From positions 1 to 64,000 of the forward strand of contig JAQFWX010000008.1 in the NCBI GenBank assembly GCA_027605045.1: a DNA stretch of 64,000 bases, written 5' to 3'. Positions 1 through 10,834 of this stretch are shown one piece after another. Source of the DNA: Phallus indusiatus. Taxonomy: Eukaryota > Basidiomycota > Agaricomycetes > Phallales > Phallaceae. Each line of letters opens with the position of its first letter. Within the stretch, counting starts at the first letter, position 1. The notes under the pieces are model-generated. The model had not been told where the DNA came from. It searched no databases and was given only the letters and a program-made list of their open reading frames with translations. The translations under genes were made by a program, and so were the position numbers.

Positions 1-734
1 TGACCACGGAGATCAATTTGTCCCGAATACGAAAGTTTCAGACATTAATCACTTCTGGGCTGTCAACCAAACAATCACGTAAGAAATATACACACACTAC
101 AACTAAAGTCAATTTAACATGCTATTCTAGATTTGGTGAAGCAGAGAGTGAAATAACGTTAAGCGAAGAAGGGCAGGGTATAATGGACAGTGGTGAGTTT
201 GTTCAAAATAAACCGCCCCGCTCTTTATTCTATGTGTAATATAGGGACGACTCTGATACGGCTAGAGGCAAATGCGTTTAAGATTTACACCGAAGCAGTT
301 GGTGCTGTGTTTGATAATGCCACGGCTTTATTCAGAGTCGATGATCCCACTCTATTGAAAAGCATAAACTACCATATTGGAGACGTACGCCCACGATCTT
401 TCATGATAGTTTCGAGTTCCCGAGTTATTTTTTTAGCGAACATACCAATTAACGCCGGATGCCCAAATATTGCCTCGCTCGCTCAATAGCCTCTTTGGGG
501 GTGTGGAGAATGGGACATATCTCATGATTGATTCTGGCGAAACAACATCTACAAACGGATGGATTTTCATGTATGTACATACTTCCCCTTCCCTTTTATT
601 CTTTTCGTAAAACACTATTTTCTCATTGTTGTAAATGAACACGCAGGCAACGCTTTTACACTGTGTTTGATGGTGATAATGACATGGTAGGAGTTGCGGA
701 GACAGTTTACACTCACGCAATCCTCAATGGCTAG
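1..734 (+). CDS. Aspartic protease, copy 1 (3' part only, cut by window start)
   Basis: This is the C-terminal part of a pepsin-family (A1) aspartic protease, presumably secreted. Exons fit 2-78, 131-192, 245-384, 437-570 and 647-734, all joined in phase with GT-AG introns of 52-76 nt. The second catalytic motif, Asp-Ser-Gly-Thr-Thr-Leu, is split by the intron at 193-244 and is canonical. The last exons read through to an in-frame TAG at 732-734, with a C-terminal block (Tyr-Thr-Val-Phe-Asp-Gly-Asp) matching copies 2 and 3. I see no frame break in the visible part, so this may be the functional member of the tandem array. The first catalytic Asp and the signal peptide lie outside the window. 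Confidence 0.8.
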
Positions 735-1941
735 GGTGTTGTTGAATACACTGTTGGAAACGGGTTTGGCAGTCGCAGCACTTTTTGTGGTTCACCCCGA
801 ACCATCTGGAAGCATTTCTGGCTCGGTAGTGTATTTTGTGAAACTACCATCCTGGGAGAATTTGGAATTTAGACGGTATTTATGATCAGCTGTTGACAAT
901 TTGTTGTATTATTTGGTTTGTTAATGGCATTATTTAACTTCGACCGGAACGTGCATTTCAACTTCAATAAGTGCGAATGGCGCTCAATTCAGATTGAAAC
1001 CTATAAATTTTGGGTCATCTGTTTTTTATTTATTTTCAAGCTATGATTTTTGTGACGAAATCGCAATAAGTATAAAACTAAAGTCATTCGAGACCGATGG
1101 CACCATTGCGTTTCTTCACTCTCGCCGGTCTTATCGGTAGTACTGTCTAATATCGAAAGGGAGTTATCGCAATTCTATCTCCCAGAATACACAGTAATCT
1201 CTGGTAGTTCCCTTAGTCCCTAATAGTGCGTGCGGAGCCTGCCCATTCGTTTATACTCCGACATTCGGCGGAGTCATGGCTACCCTCTTCTGCTTTGAGC
1301 GTTCCACTGAATTTCAATGAACCTTTTCTGTTACATGACATCTTCAAGCAATTGCGCTGAACTGATCTCTGACATAACTCCGTTTGAAAATTATCTTACC
1401 TACAGACGTTCCTCTCACGCAACGGTTGCGCAAACGTCGAACTTGCTTGTTCTTTTACACCTTTGTCTAGAAATACAATAGACATCCCTGGCCGTATTGA
1501 GTTTGTCTAGGGTTGTTATGTTTAGCTCCACATGGATGCTTCCAGAGGTAGGGTTTTCTCAAAAAATGCCGCGCCCGGTGGCCAACCGGTCATTGACGCG
1601 AGGGCTAGCACCGGTACGTCAAATTGTGCCTCTTGAATCATTGAACTACAATCAGTAATGTCCATGCTATAGCGATGTGGTTTATCGATTTTTCTCGCAT
1701 CTTAACGAAATAGATTCAAGCGGTCTCCGGGTGACTCTCACGGATAGGACATATACGTATAAATGACTCATGAGTTCGCCACTTTGAAGACCAAGTTTGT
1801 ACGGCGATTTCCTTCCGTGCCCAAGGATGAAACTTTACATAAAAGCTGGCCTTGGAACTCCTCGAACGGCGCTAAGTCACATATAAGAAGCATTAATGCG
1901 TCCATTAGTCCCCCTTGGTTTCCTTTTCTTTTGTCCCCATA
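735..1941. other. Intergenic spacer between protease copies 1 and 2
   Basis: No gene is supported here. From about 1250 to 1941 the DNA is homologous to 4626-5266, so the whole upstream region is part of the tandem protease repeat. A 17-codon reading frame at 1097-1150 (Met-Ala-Pro-Leu-Arg-Phe-Phe..., then TAA) looks like an isolated signal-peptide start. I treat it as a possible relic, not a gene. Confidence 0.6.
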
Positions 1942-3577
1942 ATGAAAGGGTATTTGTTGCTTGTCACCCTCTGCATTGGGAGTCTTGCGGTCTGCAGTGA
2001 CCAATTTATCACGCATGTTTTGGACGAAACACCGTCAGCTCCGCACTCTGTGGAACTGATTTCACGTTTTACCTCCCATGGCCTTCGGGGACTGCGTGGT
2101 CATGATATTGTTAGAAAGGATCAACGACGTGTTGAACATTTACTGGGTGATAAACCCAAGGAAGTTCCAATGATAGATGCCGTAAATGCTTCATTTCCCT
2201 TTACTCGACCTTTAGAATGGTGTTCTCGCTAACGCTAAGCTTTTTTTAGTTCACGGCGGTTCTCATAAATGTGACAGTTGGAGATGGAAATTACACACTC
2301 GTTGTTGACACAGGCAGTTCGAATACGTGGGTTGGTGCCAATCAGACGAATCCCTACCTTCCTTCGAAGGCTTCCTTTGATACTAGGCAAGACGTTAATG
2401 TCACGTATGGCTCCGGAAATTTCACTGGCCATCAATGTAAGAAATACTCTCGCCAAACAAAGCTATCGTGTTTTTTTTCTAAGATTTATTGATTAGTTAT
2501 CGACATTATGAAGGTTCCGGGTATTCCAAAGGAGTTTATACAATCTTTTGGATCAGCAAATTCATCGTTTGGGTTTGATGGTAGGTACTAGCGTTCAATT
2601 ATATTCACAATTTCTCAATTCTAATTCTGAAGGTGTTGACGGTATTTTCGGTATTGGTCCGCTAATACTCACCAACGGCACTCTGCATCCCAATCTAAAC
2701 GAGCTTATTCCTACCGTGACGGACAACTTGTTCAGTCATCATATAATCAAACGAAATATGACAGCCCTGTTCATACCTCCTGTTGCCACAAATAACCCAC
2801 GGGCAGATTTTGGTGGAATAAACAGAGGGGCTCACTTCGAAGATCAGCTTTGTCCCGCTTACCAAAGTTCCTCGCGTTGATCACTTCTGGGCTGCTAATC
2901 AATCAATCACGTAAGAATATACGCACACTACAACTAAAGTCAGTTCACCATGGTATTCTAGATTTGGTGAAGGAAGACATGAAGTAACGTTAAGCAAAGG
3001 AGGCCAAGGCATATTTGACGTTGGTGAGTTTGTTCAAAATAAAAACTCCCCGCTTTTTATCTATGTATACATAGGGACGACTCTGTTGCTGTTAGAGACA
3101 AGCGCGTTTAAAAGCTACACCAAATTAGTTGGGGCTGTACTCGACAACGACACGGGTTTACTAAGGCTCGATGATCTCAGTCGGTTGAAAAGCATGTTTT
3201 TCCATATTGGAGACGTACGCCCACGATCTTTCATGATATGTAGTTTCGAGTTCCTGAGTCATTTTTAGCGAAAATACGAATTCACGCCCGATGCCCAAAA
3301 ATTGCCTCGATTGCTCAATGTTCCACTTGGTGGTGTGGAGAATGCGACATATCTCAACATAGGTGATGTTGGTGACATTGGCGTACCCCATGTATCTTTA
3401 AATGGATTGTCATGGCTGTACGTTAACCCCCCCTTTCTTTCTTTTATTCATTTCCGCTAAACATTGTTCTCTTTCATTGTAATGTGCAGGCAACGCGTGT
3501 ATTCTGTGTTTGACGGTGATAAGGCCGCAATGGGATTTGCGGATACAAATTTTACTCACGCAATCGTTAATGATTAG
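1942..3577 (+). pseudogene. Aspartic protease, copy 2 (frameshifted)
   Basis: Pepsin-like protease copy with a signal peptide (MKGYLLLVTLCIGSLAVC) and eight exons: 1942-2181, 2250-2436, 2497-2580, 2633-2910, 2962-3023, 3075-3214, 3269-3417, 3490-3577. The first catalytic motif DTGSSNTWVG and the flap YGSG are intact. Two defects are visible. Against copy 3, two bases are missing at about 2822, which throws exon 4 out of frame and gives a TGA at 2878-2880. The second catalytic motif reads Asp-Val-Gly-Thr-Thr instead of Asp-Ser/Thr-Gly-Thr-Thr. Exons after the break still splice in phase, so the lesion is recent or is an assembly error. The upstream spacer is shared with copy 3. Confidence 0.75.
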
Positions 3578-3940
3578 GCCGATTAGAAGTGATTGTTTTT
3601 AATGCTCTGTTGAGAACAGGTTCAGAAATTTCAGCTCTTTTTTGTGGTTTACTCCTGTAAACACATCTGGTTCAATAGTGTATTTTGTTGAGCCATCACC
3701 TTTCGGACCATTCGAACATTTATGATCAGCGGTTGAATTATTTTATTACCTAACCTCGAACAAACAAATCTTTCAAGCTTGAAGTTTGAAACACGCTCAA
3801 TTGAAAATGAAACATACATAGATTTTTTTGTTTCTCTGTTGTCTTCAATTAGTAACGAATCTTACCTCAATGATTTGGGTTGATTGGCAGCGTGCCTGTA
3901 TATGGTACCACCAAATCAATGGTGCATAATTTGTGGTATA
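3578..3940. repeat. 3' flank repeat unit of protease copy 2
   Basis: The 360 bases after the stop codon are homologous to those after copy 3 (6914-7290). Shared blocks include the string from TTATGATCAGC/TTATGACCAGT to the TGGTTTGGGTTGATT region. It is therefore the downstream part of a tandemly duplicated unit, not an independent element. Confidence 0.7.
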
Positions 3941-5041
3941 ATGCGAGAAGCAAGGTAGATGCTTTCCATTTCGTCCTTGGAAGCATACCTAGCAGTATCA
4001 TCATTGATAGACCACCCCAGAAACAAAGCAAGGTCAACGTTTGCGTAAACGTTCCGTGAAAGGAACGTAAGTGGAACAATTCACAAAGAAATCAGCTCAT
4101 TGTAATTGTTCGAAGAAGTTGTGTAACAACAGAGTTCAATGTCAAGAGACGTCTTACTCGTTTGAAAATTGAGCGGGCTGATGATGACGGTGAGGAAAGC
4201 GCGGTCAGGGTACGCTACCGGGCTCCCTCATTTTTCCTTATTTATTATCATCGGTATATATTTATTTCTATTCCATTTACATTTCCCGTCCATTACTTTC
4301 ACCTTCCGTTTCCTTGTTCTGTCTCTATTTCACTTTCTCTGCTCGCGCGCGTCGCGCGCTCGTACCCGGCGTGATGCCCGTGACATCACGTCGCTTAGGC
4401 TCGGTTCGGGCGCTTAGCACTTAGCTGTGTCAGGGCCGCACGCCGCGTTATCGTTTTTCATGTATATAGTTGTTATCCCTAGAGTGAGGGTCCCTAAGCT
4501 TGTTCTCTTAGGATCCCCTCCTCTAGGTGAGTAGTTAGTCTTTCCTTCGATACATTTCCAGGATCCCCTCCTCTAGTGTGAGCTGAGTAGCCCTAACAGC
4601 GCGCTTATGAACAGTACTAGCACAATTCCGGACTGTATACTCCGACATTTGGCGACCGCGCGGCTACTCGAAAAGAATTGTATTCAAATGCCTCTGTTGT
4701 TACACTTCTTCAAACAATTACGATGAGCTGATCTCTTTGTGAATCGTTCCACTTACGCCTTTCACGGAACGTTTACGCAAAAGCTGACCTTGCTTTGTTC
4801 CGTTTCACAGCTCTATCTAGAAATAGGTTTTCGCTCAAAGAATGCCGTGCTCAATGGCCAACCGGTCACCGGCGCGTGGGTTAGCACTGGTACGCCGAAT
4901 TGTGCGTTCTAGATCACTGGATCGCAGTGCATTCACTAAATCTATCACCGCAGAGGGGTGGTCTATCAATGACGATACTGCTATAAATGCTTCCAAGGAC
5001 GAAATGGAAAGCATCTACCTTACTTCTCGCATCATAACGAA
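3941..5041. repeat. Inverted repeat built from the protease upstream region
   Basis: The segment 3941-4140 is a near-exact reverse complement of the right arm 4690-5041 (for example the stretch GGTAGATGCTTTCCATTTCG at about 3955 reappears reversed near 5020). The right arm has about 125 extra internal bases (roughly 4810-4955). The right arm also matches 1321-1720 upstream of copy 2 in direct orientation. An inverted copy of the protease promoter region therefore sits behind copy 2, with about 550 bases of unrelated DNA between the arms. Confidence 0.8.
4150..4625. mobile_element. Possible solo LTR or other insertion between the inverted arms
   Basis: This block has no counterpart upstream of copy 2. 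It differs in composition from its flanks: GC-rich with CG-rich runs around 4340-4450, and two identical 16-base direct repeats (GGATCCCCTCCTCTAG) at 4511-4526 and 4561-4576. Its position and size suit a solo LTR, but I could not define terminal TG/CA ends or a target-site duplication. Confidence 0.3.
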
Positions 5042-5266
5042 ATAGATTTAAGCAGAGGCTCCGGGTGACGACAGGTAGGAAATCTGCCTACAAATGAGTT
5101 CGCCATCTTGAAGGGATATTTGTACGGTGATCTTCTTCCGTGGCCAAGGATGATAAACCTTACATAAAAGCCGGCCTTGGAGCTCCTTGAATGGCATATA
5201 AGAAGCAGTAATGCATGCATAGCTTCCCATAGTTTTCTTCCCATAGTTTTTTTTAATTTATTCCCC

Positions 5267-6913
5267 ATGCTGACAGCATATTCCTTACTTTTCACCCTCT
5301 GCATTGGGAGTCTTGCAGTCTGCAAACTTGACTTGCGTGCTTTGGACAAAACACCGTCCGCCTCGCACTCTGTGGAACTGACCTCACGTTTCACCTCTGA
5401 TGGCCTTCAGGGACTGGGCGGCCATGATATTGTCAAAATGGATCAACGACGTGCCAAGCAGTTACTGGGTAATAAACCCAAGGAAGTTCCGATGATAAAT
5501 TCGGTAAATGCTTCATTTTTCGTTTAACGCTTATCCTCCAGAATAGTGTTCTCGTTAACACCACGCTTTCCCCCTAGTTCCCGGGGCTTTACATGAATGT
5601 GACAGTTGGAGATGGAAGATACTTACTCACTGTTGACACTGGCAGTTCGAATACGTGGGTTGGTGCCAATCAGACGAATCCCTACCTTCCTTCGGAGGCT
5701 TCCTTAGATACTGGACAAGACGTTAATGTCACGTATGGCTTCGGCAATATCACTGGCCATCAATGTAAGAAATACTCTCGCCAAACAAATCTATCACGTT
5801 ATTTTTTTCTAAGTTCTTTTGATTAGTTACCGACATTATGAAGATTCCGGGTATTCCACAGGAGTTTATACAATCTTTTGGATCAGTAAATTCATCGTTT
5901 GGGTTTGACGGTACGTACTAGCGTTCAATTATATTCACGAATTCACAAATATAATTTGAAGGTTCGACGGTATCCTCGGTATTGGTCCGCAAATAAATAC
6001 CATCGGCACTCTGCATCCCAATCTAAACGAGCTTGTTCCTACCGTGACGGACAACTTGTTCAGCAATGGTATAATCAAACGAAATATGACAGCTTTTTTC
6101 GTACCTCCTGTTATCACAGACACATTGGCACGGGCAGATTTTGGTGGAATAAATACAGAGGGGCTCACTTCGAAGATCAGCTTTGTCCCGAATTCGAAAG
6201 CTTCTAACGTCAATGGTTTCTGGGCTGTTAATCAATCAATCACGTAAGAATGTACGCACATTACAACTAACGTTCAATTCAACATGCTATTCCTATTAGA
6301 ATTGGTGAAGGGAGACATGAAGTAACGTTAAGCAAAGAAGGGCAGGGTATAATAGACAGTGGTGAGTTTGTTCAAATTAAAAACGCCCCCCTCTTCATTC
6401 TATGTATACATAGGGTCAACTCTGTTGCAGTTAGAGACAAGCGCATTTAAAAGCTACACCAAATCAGTTGGTGCTGTGCTCGACAACGACACGGGTTTAC
6501 TAAGGGTCGATGATCTCAGTCTATTGAAAAGCATGTTTTTCCATATTGGAGACGTACGCTCACGATCTTTCGTGGTAGTTTTCGAGTTCCTGAGTCATTT
6601 TTTTAGCGAAAATACGAATTCACGCCCGATGCCCAAAAATTGCCTCGATTGCTCAATGTTCCACTTGGTGGTGTGGAGAATGCGACATATCTCATCATCG
6701 GTGATATTGGTGACGCCGGTTTAGGCAAAGCTTCTATAAACGGATGGTCATGGACGTACGTGATCCCCCCTTTTTTTCTTTTTATTCATTTCCGCTAAGC
6801 ATTATTCTCTCATTGTAACATGCAGCCAACGCTTCTATTCTGTGTTCGACGGTGATAACCTCGCGATGGGATTTGCGGATACAAATTTTACTCACGCAAT
6901 CCTTAATGGTTAG
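5267..6913 (+). pseudogene. Aspartic protease, copy 3 (probable one-base frame break)
   Basis: Third pepsin-like copy: signal peptide (MLTAYSLLFTLCIGSLAVC), then exons 5267-5503, 5578-5764, 5827-5910, 5962-6243, 6300-6361, 6414-6553, 6607-6755, 6826-6913. The motifs DTGSSNTWVG and Asp-Ser-Gly-Ser-Thr-Leu are both usable. The exon 3/4 junction does not keep frame: after the acceptor at 5961 there is one base fewer than in copy 2, and I found no alternative GT-AG pair that restores the conserved Asp-Gly-Ile-Leu-Gly-Ile-Gly block. The flap reads Tyr-Gly-Phe-Gly instead of Tyr-Gly-Ser-Gly. The gene is probably inactive, but a sequencing error would rescue it. Confidence 0.55.
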
Positions 6914-9049
6914 GCCGGTTAGGGGTGATTGTTTAAATAATGCTCTGTTGAGAACAGGTTTAGCAATCGCAGCTCTTTTTTTATGGTTTACTCCCGTAAA
7001 ACACACCTGGCTCAATAGTGTGTTTTGTGGAGCCATCATCTTTTGAACCATCCGAACTTAATATCGTATTTATGACCAGTAGTTACATTATTTTTATTAG
7101 TTGATTATCTAACCTCGAACAAACCAATCGTTCAAGCTTGAAGTTTGGAAACACGCTCAATTGAAAATGAACCTACATAGATTTTTCTGACTCTTTGTTG
7201 TCTTAGATTCGTAACGAATCTTATCTCAATGGTTTGGGTTGATTAGCCGCGTGCCTATATATTTGACAGTACCACCGAAATCCTCGTTTGTGTCAATGGT
7301 AGTTATAATACCGGTGAAGGCGGACCGTGAGCGGACCACCTGATTGTGAATTATGAAATACTATATACAGTTTAGTCATAGAAACTCAGATTCCCGCGAG
7401 CAGCACAGTAAATACTGTTACCAAAGGTCCGATCAAACATATACTCAATGGATCAGCCCGTGTTCTGAAAACAGAGTTGCGCTTAGTAACGGAATTACGA
7501 CTGCCTTAGAATTCGATGGCGAGGACGTTTTCATCCCCAAGTCATTAAAACTGAACATCAATACAAGAAGATTAATGAAAATAAAACTCGATAGGAGCTC
7601 TGAACAAAGAACATGACAGGTATCCTCTGTATCACCCTAGTCATACTGCGGAATGTACAACCTTGAAATTTCAATAGCAATTCACCGGTCATACATTAAA
7701 TATACATATATCAAATATAGTGGACATATATACCCTACTTGGGCAGTTGAACAATTCGGCCCCTGTTTTTTGAATTCAAAGAAGTCGAAGGTAAGTGTTG
7801 AACAGCCACAACAGACAAATAATGTCAGTTCCTGTAGATTATTATCACCATGACATGCCTTTTTGAAAAGATGTCCGACCCGGGTTGATACGTATAACGA
7901 ATTTGGAATATGAAGACGTGGATGTAGATATAAACCATATTTCTCTAGCAGCAGATAGAACTTGAATTTTTGAGTAATGCGCATCAGCAAAAGCATTCGT
8001 TCAGGCCCCACGTCTATGGTGTTCGTATAGATCGACGAACCAGGGACCAAAAAAGAAGGGCATCATGACAATGGTTCTAGATAACAATTCATGATGAGGT
8101 CGGCAACGTCACAAGGAACTCAAGATAAAAATGACCTTTTGTGTTCATATGGATACAAGTGGTCTCTTTGAATTCCATAATGACGTAGGTATGTATGTCG
8201 CGAGCGTAGTCATTAGGTTGCAATTGCACGATTTATCGATGGAGCGAAAGAATTGTCGAATCTTTTTGCAGCCGGCAGAAGATTAATTCAAAAACCAAGG
8301 TGATAAATCAACGCGAATGAGATAGCCAATGAAATGGAACCGAGGTAGTCACAAGCACGAGGCACGTTGGTGGCAAGACAGGGTCCTTTCAACGGTTTCG
8401 CCGGCCACTTTTTGAGTTGACAGTCACGAAACTTCTTCTGCGTGTATATGTATTTGAATTGAATAATCTATCTGTATCTATAGATAGATATATGATATGG
8501 GTCCAATCGAAAAAGAGAGCGTAATTGCCGTGGGCGGTGCGCTAGGTAGAATGACATGGACGATTCTTTGCAGACGGCGGCGCAACGTCCTTTTCGTCGA
8601 CGAAAACAGCCTCAACGTAAGAAAACACAGAAAATATCAAGACAGACCACTAGTGTGACGATTTGCCATGTGGGTTTTTAAGTAAAGATTGCTTTGTAAT
8701 TCGCTGAGGGTGCAGACGGAGTGCCGTGGATTTGGAATGCAGAAACCAGTACATGGTACTTAAGCCACCCGCTCCAGTGGCTCCTCGCTGCCTTTCTTCT
8801 TCCCACTGCGCGACCGAACAAATGCGATGTCCTCAATCCTGACAACAAGATTCAACGGTAAATTTGATGGGCCATATGAGCGGAATACTATGTCAGCTGC
8901 TTCAAACTCCGCTTGGAGTCAGCCGACATCTGTTTGTTGTTTGGCCATTGTCGCCACTGCCAAACTAATACGTATAAATCTAAATGGGTTTTTCTCGTTT
9001 ATTCTCAATCTTTAACTTCAACTTCAACACCCCACCATAATAATTCATC
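6914..9049. other. Intergenic: protease 3' flank then no recognisable gene
   Basis: The first 380 bases repeat the 3' flank of copy 2. From 7300 to 9049 I see no coding region with family motifs or consistent splicing. Short open frames exist but have no recognisable sequence. The 8480s contain a small TATC/TAGA-rich stretch. Confidence 0.5.
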
Positions 9050-10753
9050 ATGACTGCTGCGCTTTCTCCAACACGATATTTTCCATCTCTTACACCTCGT
9101 AATGTGCATACATTATCATGTTCTTCTGCTGCAATGCAAGTCGACAGTCGAGACAACAGCCATTACGGCGACGATGACGATGACGACGATCTCATCGCTC
9201 TAAACGCCAAAATCGCCGCGCTTCAATCTCAACTGGCGTTCTTGCAAACAAAGCGACATGCTCTTATCCAAAAGCACATCCTACGTGCTTTGACTCCACC
9301 GTCTGAAGACAGACCGAGCTTACCGCCCCCAGCGCGTCTCGCGCCGGAACTGTGGGGATACATCTTCGAACTTGCTCTCGCTGCGAATCAAGATTCCTCA
9401 TCATCTTCACCTTCAAATTCTACTTTACTCTCTGTTGCAAGCGTATGCAAACGATGGCGCTCAGTCGCACACTCAACACCCCAGCTGTGGACAAATGTTG
9501 TGCTTACCATGCGACAGACGAATTCCTACTCGTCTCCAGATTCTATCAATGATTTTGTATCTCTCTTGACGAGCTGGTTACCTCGCTCTGGGGCCCTCCC
9601 TTTCCACCTGTACATCCTCGATTCCCCTCCAAGTATCTACACCAGAAAACCACAGGATCTTGTGGTCGATCTCTCGATATGTAGACAGAACGTTCTGTTC
9701 CAGCAAGCTATCGAGACTCTTTCCAATCATTTGGAAAGATGTGGATCTATACGAGTGGACGAAGGCATGACGGACATCTGGAATATTCTCTTCTCAGGTC
9801 TACGGTCGCTATCTGCCCCTCTCATAGCACCTAATCTACATGAAATGTGTATCAGCTACGCTATTCCTGCTCCTCGCATGACGCCTGGGACGTCTCTTCA
9901 CTCGCTTGATCTGACATCCCGAAAGCTCCACCTACCGTCTCTTCATACGCTCGCCATCACATCACCTATGGCTATTCCGACACTAACCGGACTCTCCATC
10001 GATTACTCTCAGCTTCGGGTTCTCAAATGGCGAAGCCGAGGATCCTTCTATGGTCCACCAACATTTACCGCCCTAACAGCCCTCCTCGCCGAATGTATCA
10101 ACCTCGAGGAATGCGAGATAGACCAATTGCCAACGTCGCACCGCTCGCCTTCAAATCCGATAACCCTGCCTTACCTAAAGAAGCTTGACATCAAGTTCAC
10201 TCTCTCCGATGATCCAAACGTTTTGCTTTCGATTATTAATGCTCCGGAACTTGAGCATTTGATATTGGAACAGACGTTACCTATAGGTCACGTTCTTGGA
10301 TTATCCGGTGCAGTTTCCCAGTTCCTGCGCGCAGGTGCCATTGCCAATACCAGTGCCCACGCCGGTGCCTCGACTTCTTCCTCGCATGGCCTGCGTAGCC
10401 TTACCTTAACTGGCTTGATTATGAATGAATCGGACGTGACCTTACTCCAGGCCCTCGATAATCCCCAATCATCTCATATTGATCTCGAGCTCACATTCAG
10501 AAGATGCTTCTTGAACGACACTTTTGTCTTTTGCTTACGGGATATTCTAAGCTCAGCAGAGTCAACGCCAATCCCAACGCAGTCGGCCCCGCTGTCCAGA
10601 TTAACGAACTTGACGTTACAATCAACCGCGTGTAATTTACACATATTGAATGGTGTCCATCACAGGATTCAATTAGAGACTGTAAGCGATTCTTCTTTCT
10701 TTAATCCCGTCCTTCATTTCTTTCCCTCCTTCTCCCAAATGATTCCATATTGA
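9050..10753 (+). CDS. F-box domain protein
   Basis: Continuous reading frame of 567 codons from an ATG at 9050. An acidic run (about residues 40-47) and a predicted coiled coil (about 48-75) are followed by an F-box: Leu-Ala-Pro-Glu-Leu-Trp-Gly-Tyr-Ile-Phe at about 101-110 and Val-Cys-Lys-Arg-Trp-Arg-Ser at about 130-136. Irregular leucine-rich repeats fill the rest. Such proteins are substrate adaptors of SCF ubiquitin ligases and are numerous in agaricomycetes; the substrate is unknown. The 3' end is uncertain. A donor at 10681 and an acceptor at 10810 join in phase and give a short alternative tail ending at 10834. Without splicing, translation runs on to 10753. Confidence 0.85.
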   Translation: MTAALSPTRYFPSLTPRNVHTLSCSSAAMQVDSRDNSHYGDDDDDDDLIALNAKIAALQSQLAFLQTKRHALIQKHILRALTPPSEDRPSLPPPARLAPELWGYIFELALAANQDSSSSSPSNSTLLSVASVCKRWRSVAHSTPQLWTNVVLTMRQTNSYSSPDSINDFVSLLTSWLPRSGALPFHLYILDSPPSIYTRKPQDLVVDLSICRQNVLFQQAIETLSNHLERCGSIRVDEGMTDIWNILFSGLRSLSAPLIAPNLHEMCISYAIPAPRMTPGTSLHSLDLTSRKLHLPSLHTLAITSPMAIPTLTGLSIDYSQLRVLKWRSRGSFYGPPTFTALTALLAECINLEECEIDQLPTSHRSPSNPITLPYLKKLDIKFTLSDDPNVLLSIINAPELEHLILEQTLPIGHVLGLSGAVSQFLRAGAIANTSAHAGASTSSSHGLRSLTLTGLIMNESDVTLLQALDNPQSSHIDLELTFRRCFLNDTFVFCLRDILSSAESTPIPTQSAPLSRLTNLTLQSTACNLHILNGVHHRIQLETVSDSSFFNPVLHFFPSFSQMIPY

Positions 10754-10834
10754 GATTACATATATGCGCATGCATTCTTCTTCATACTCATACTTCGGCT
10801 TTTTCCCGAGATAACGATCGTTTTTGCCATTTGA

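Noticed and set aside
7682..8050. Minus-strand open frame of 122 codons
   Set aside because: No recognisable family, no intron structure, and repeat-like AT-rich surroundings.
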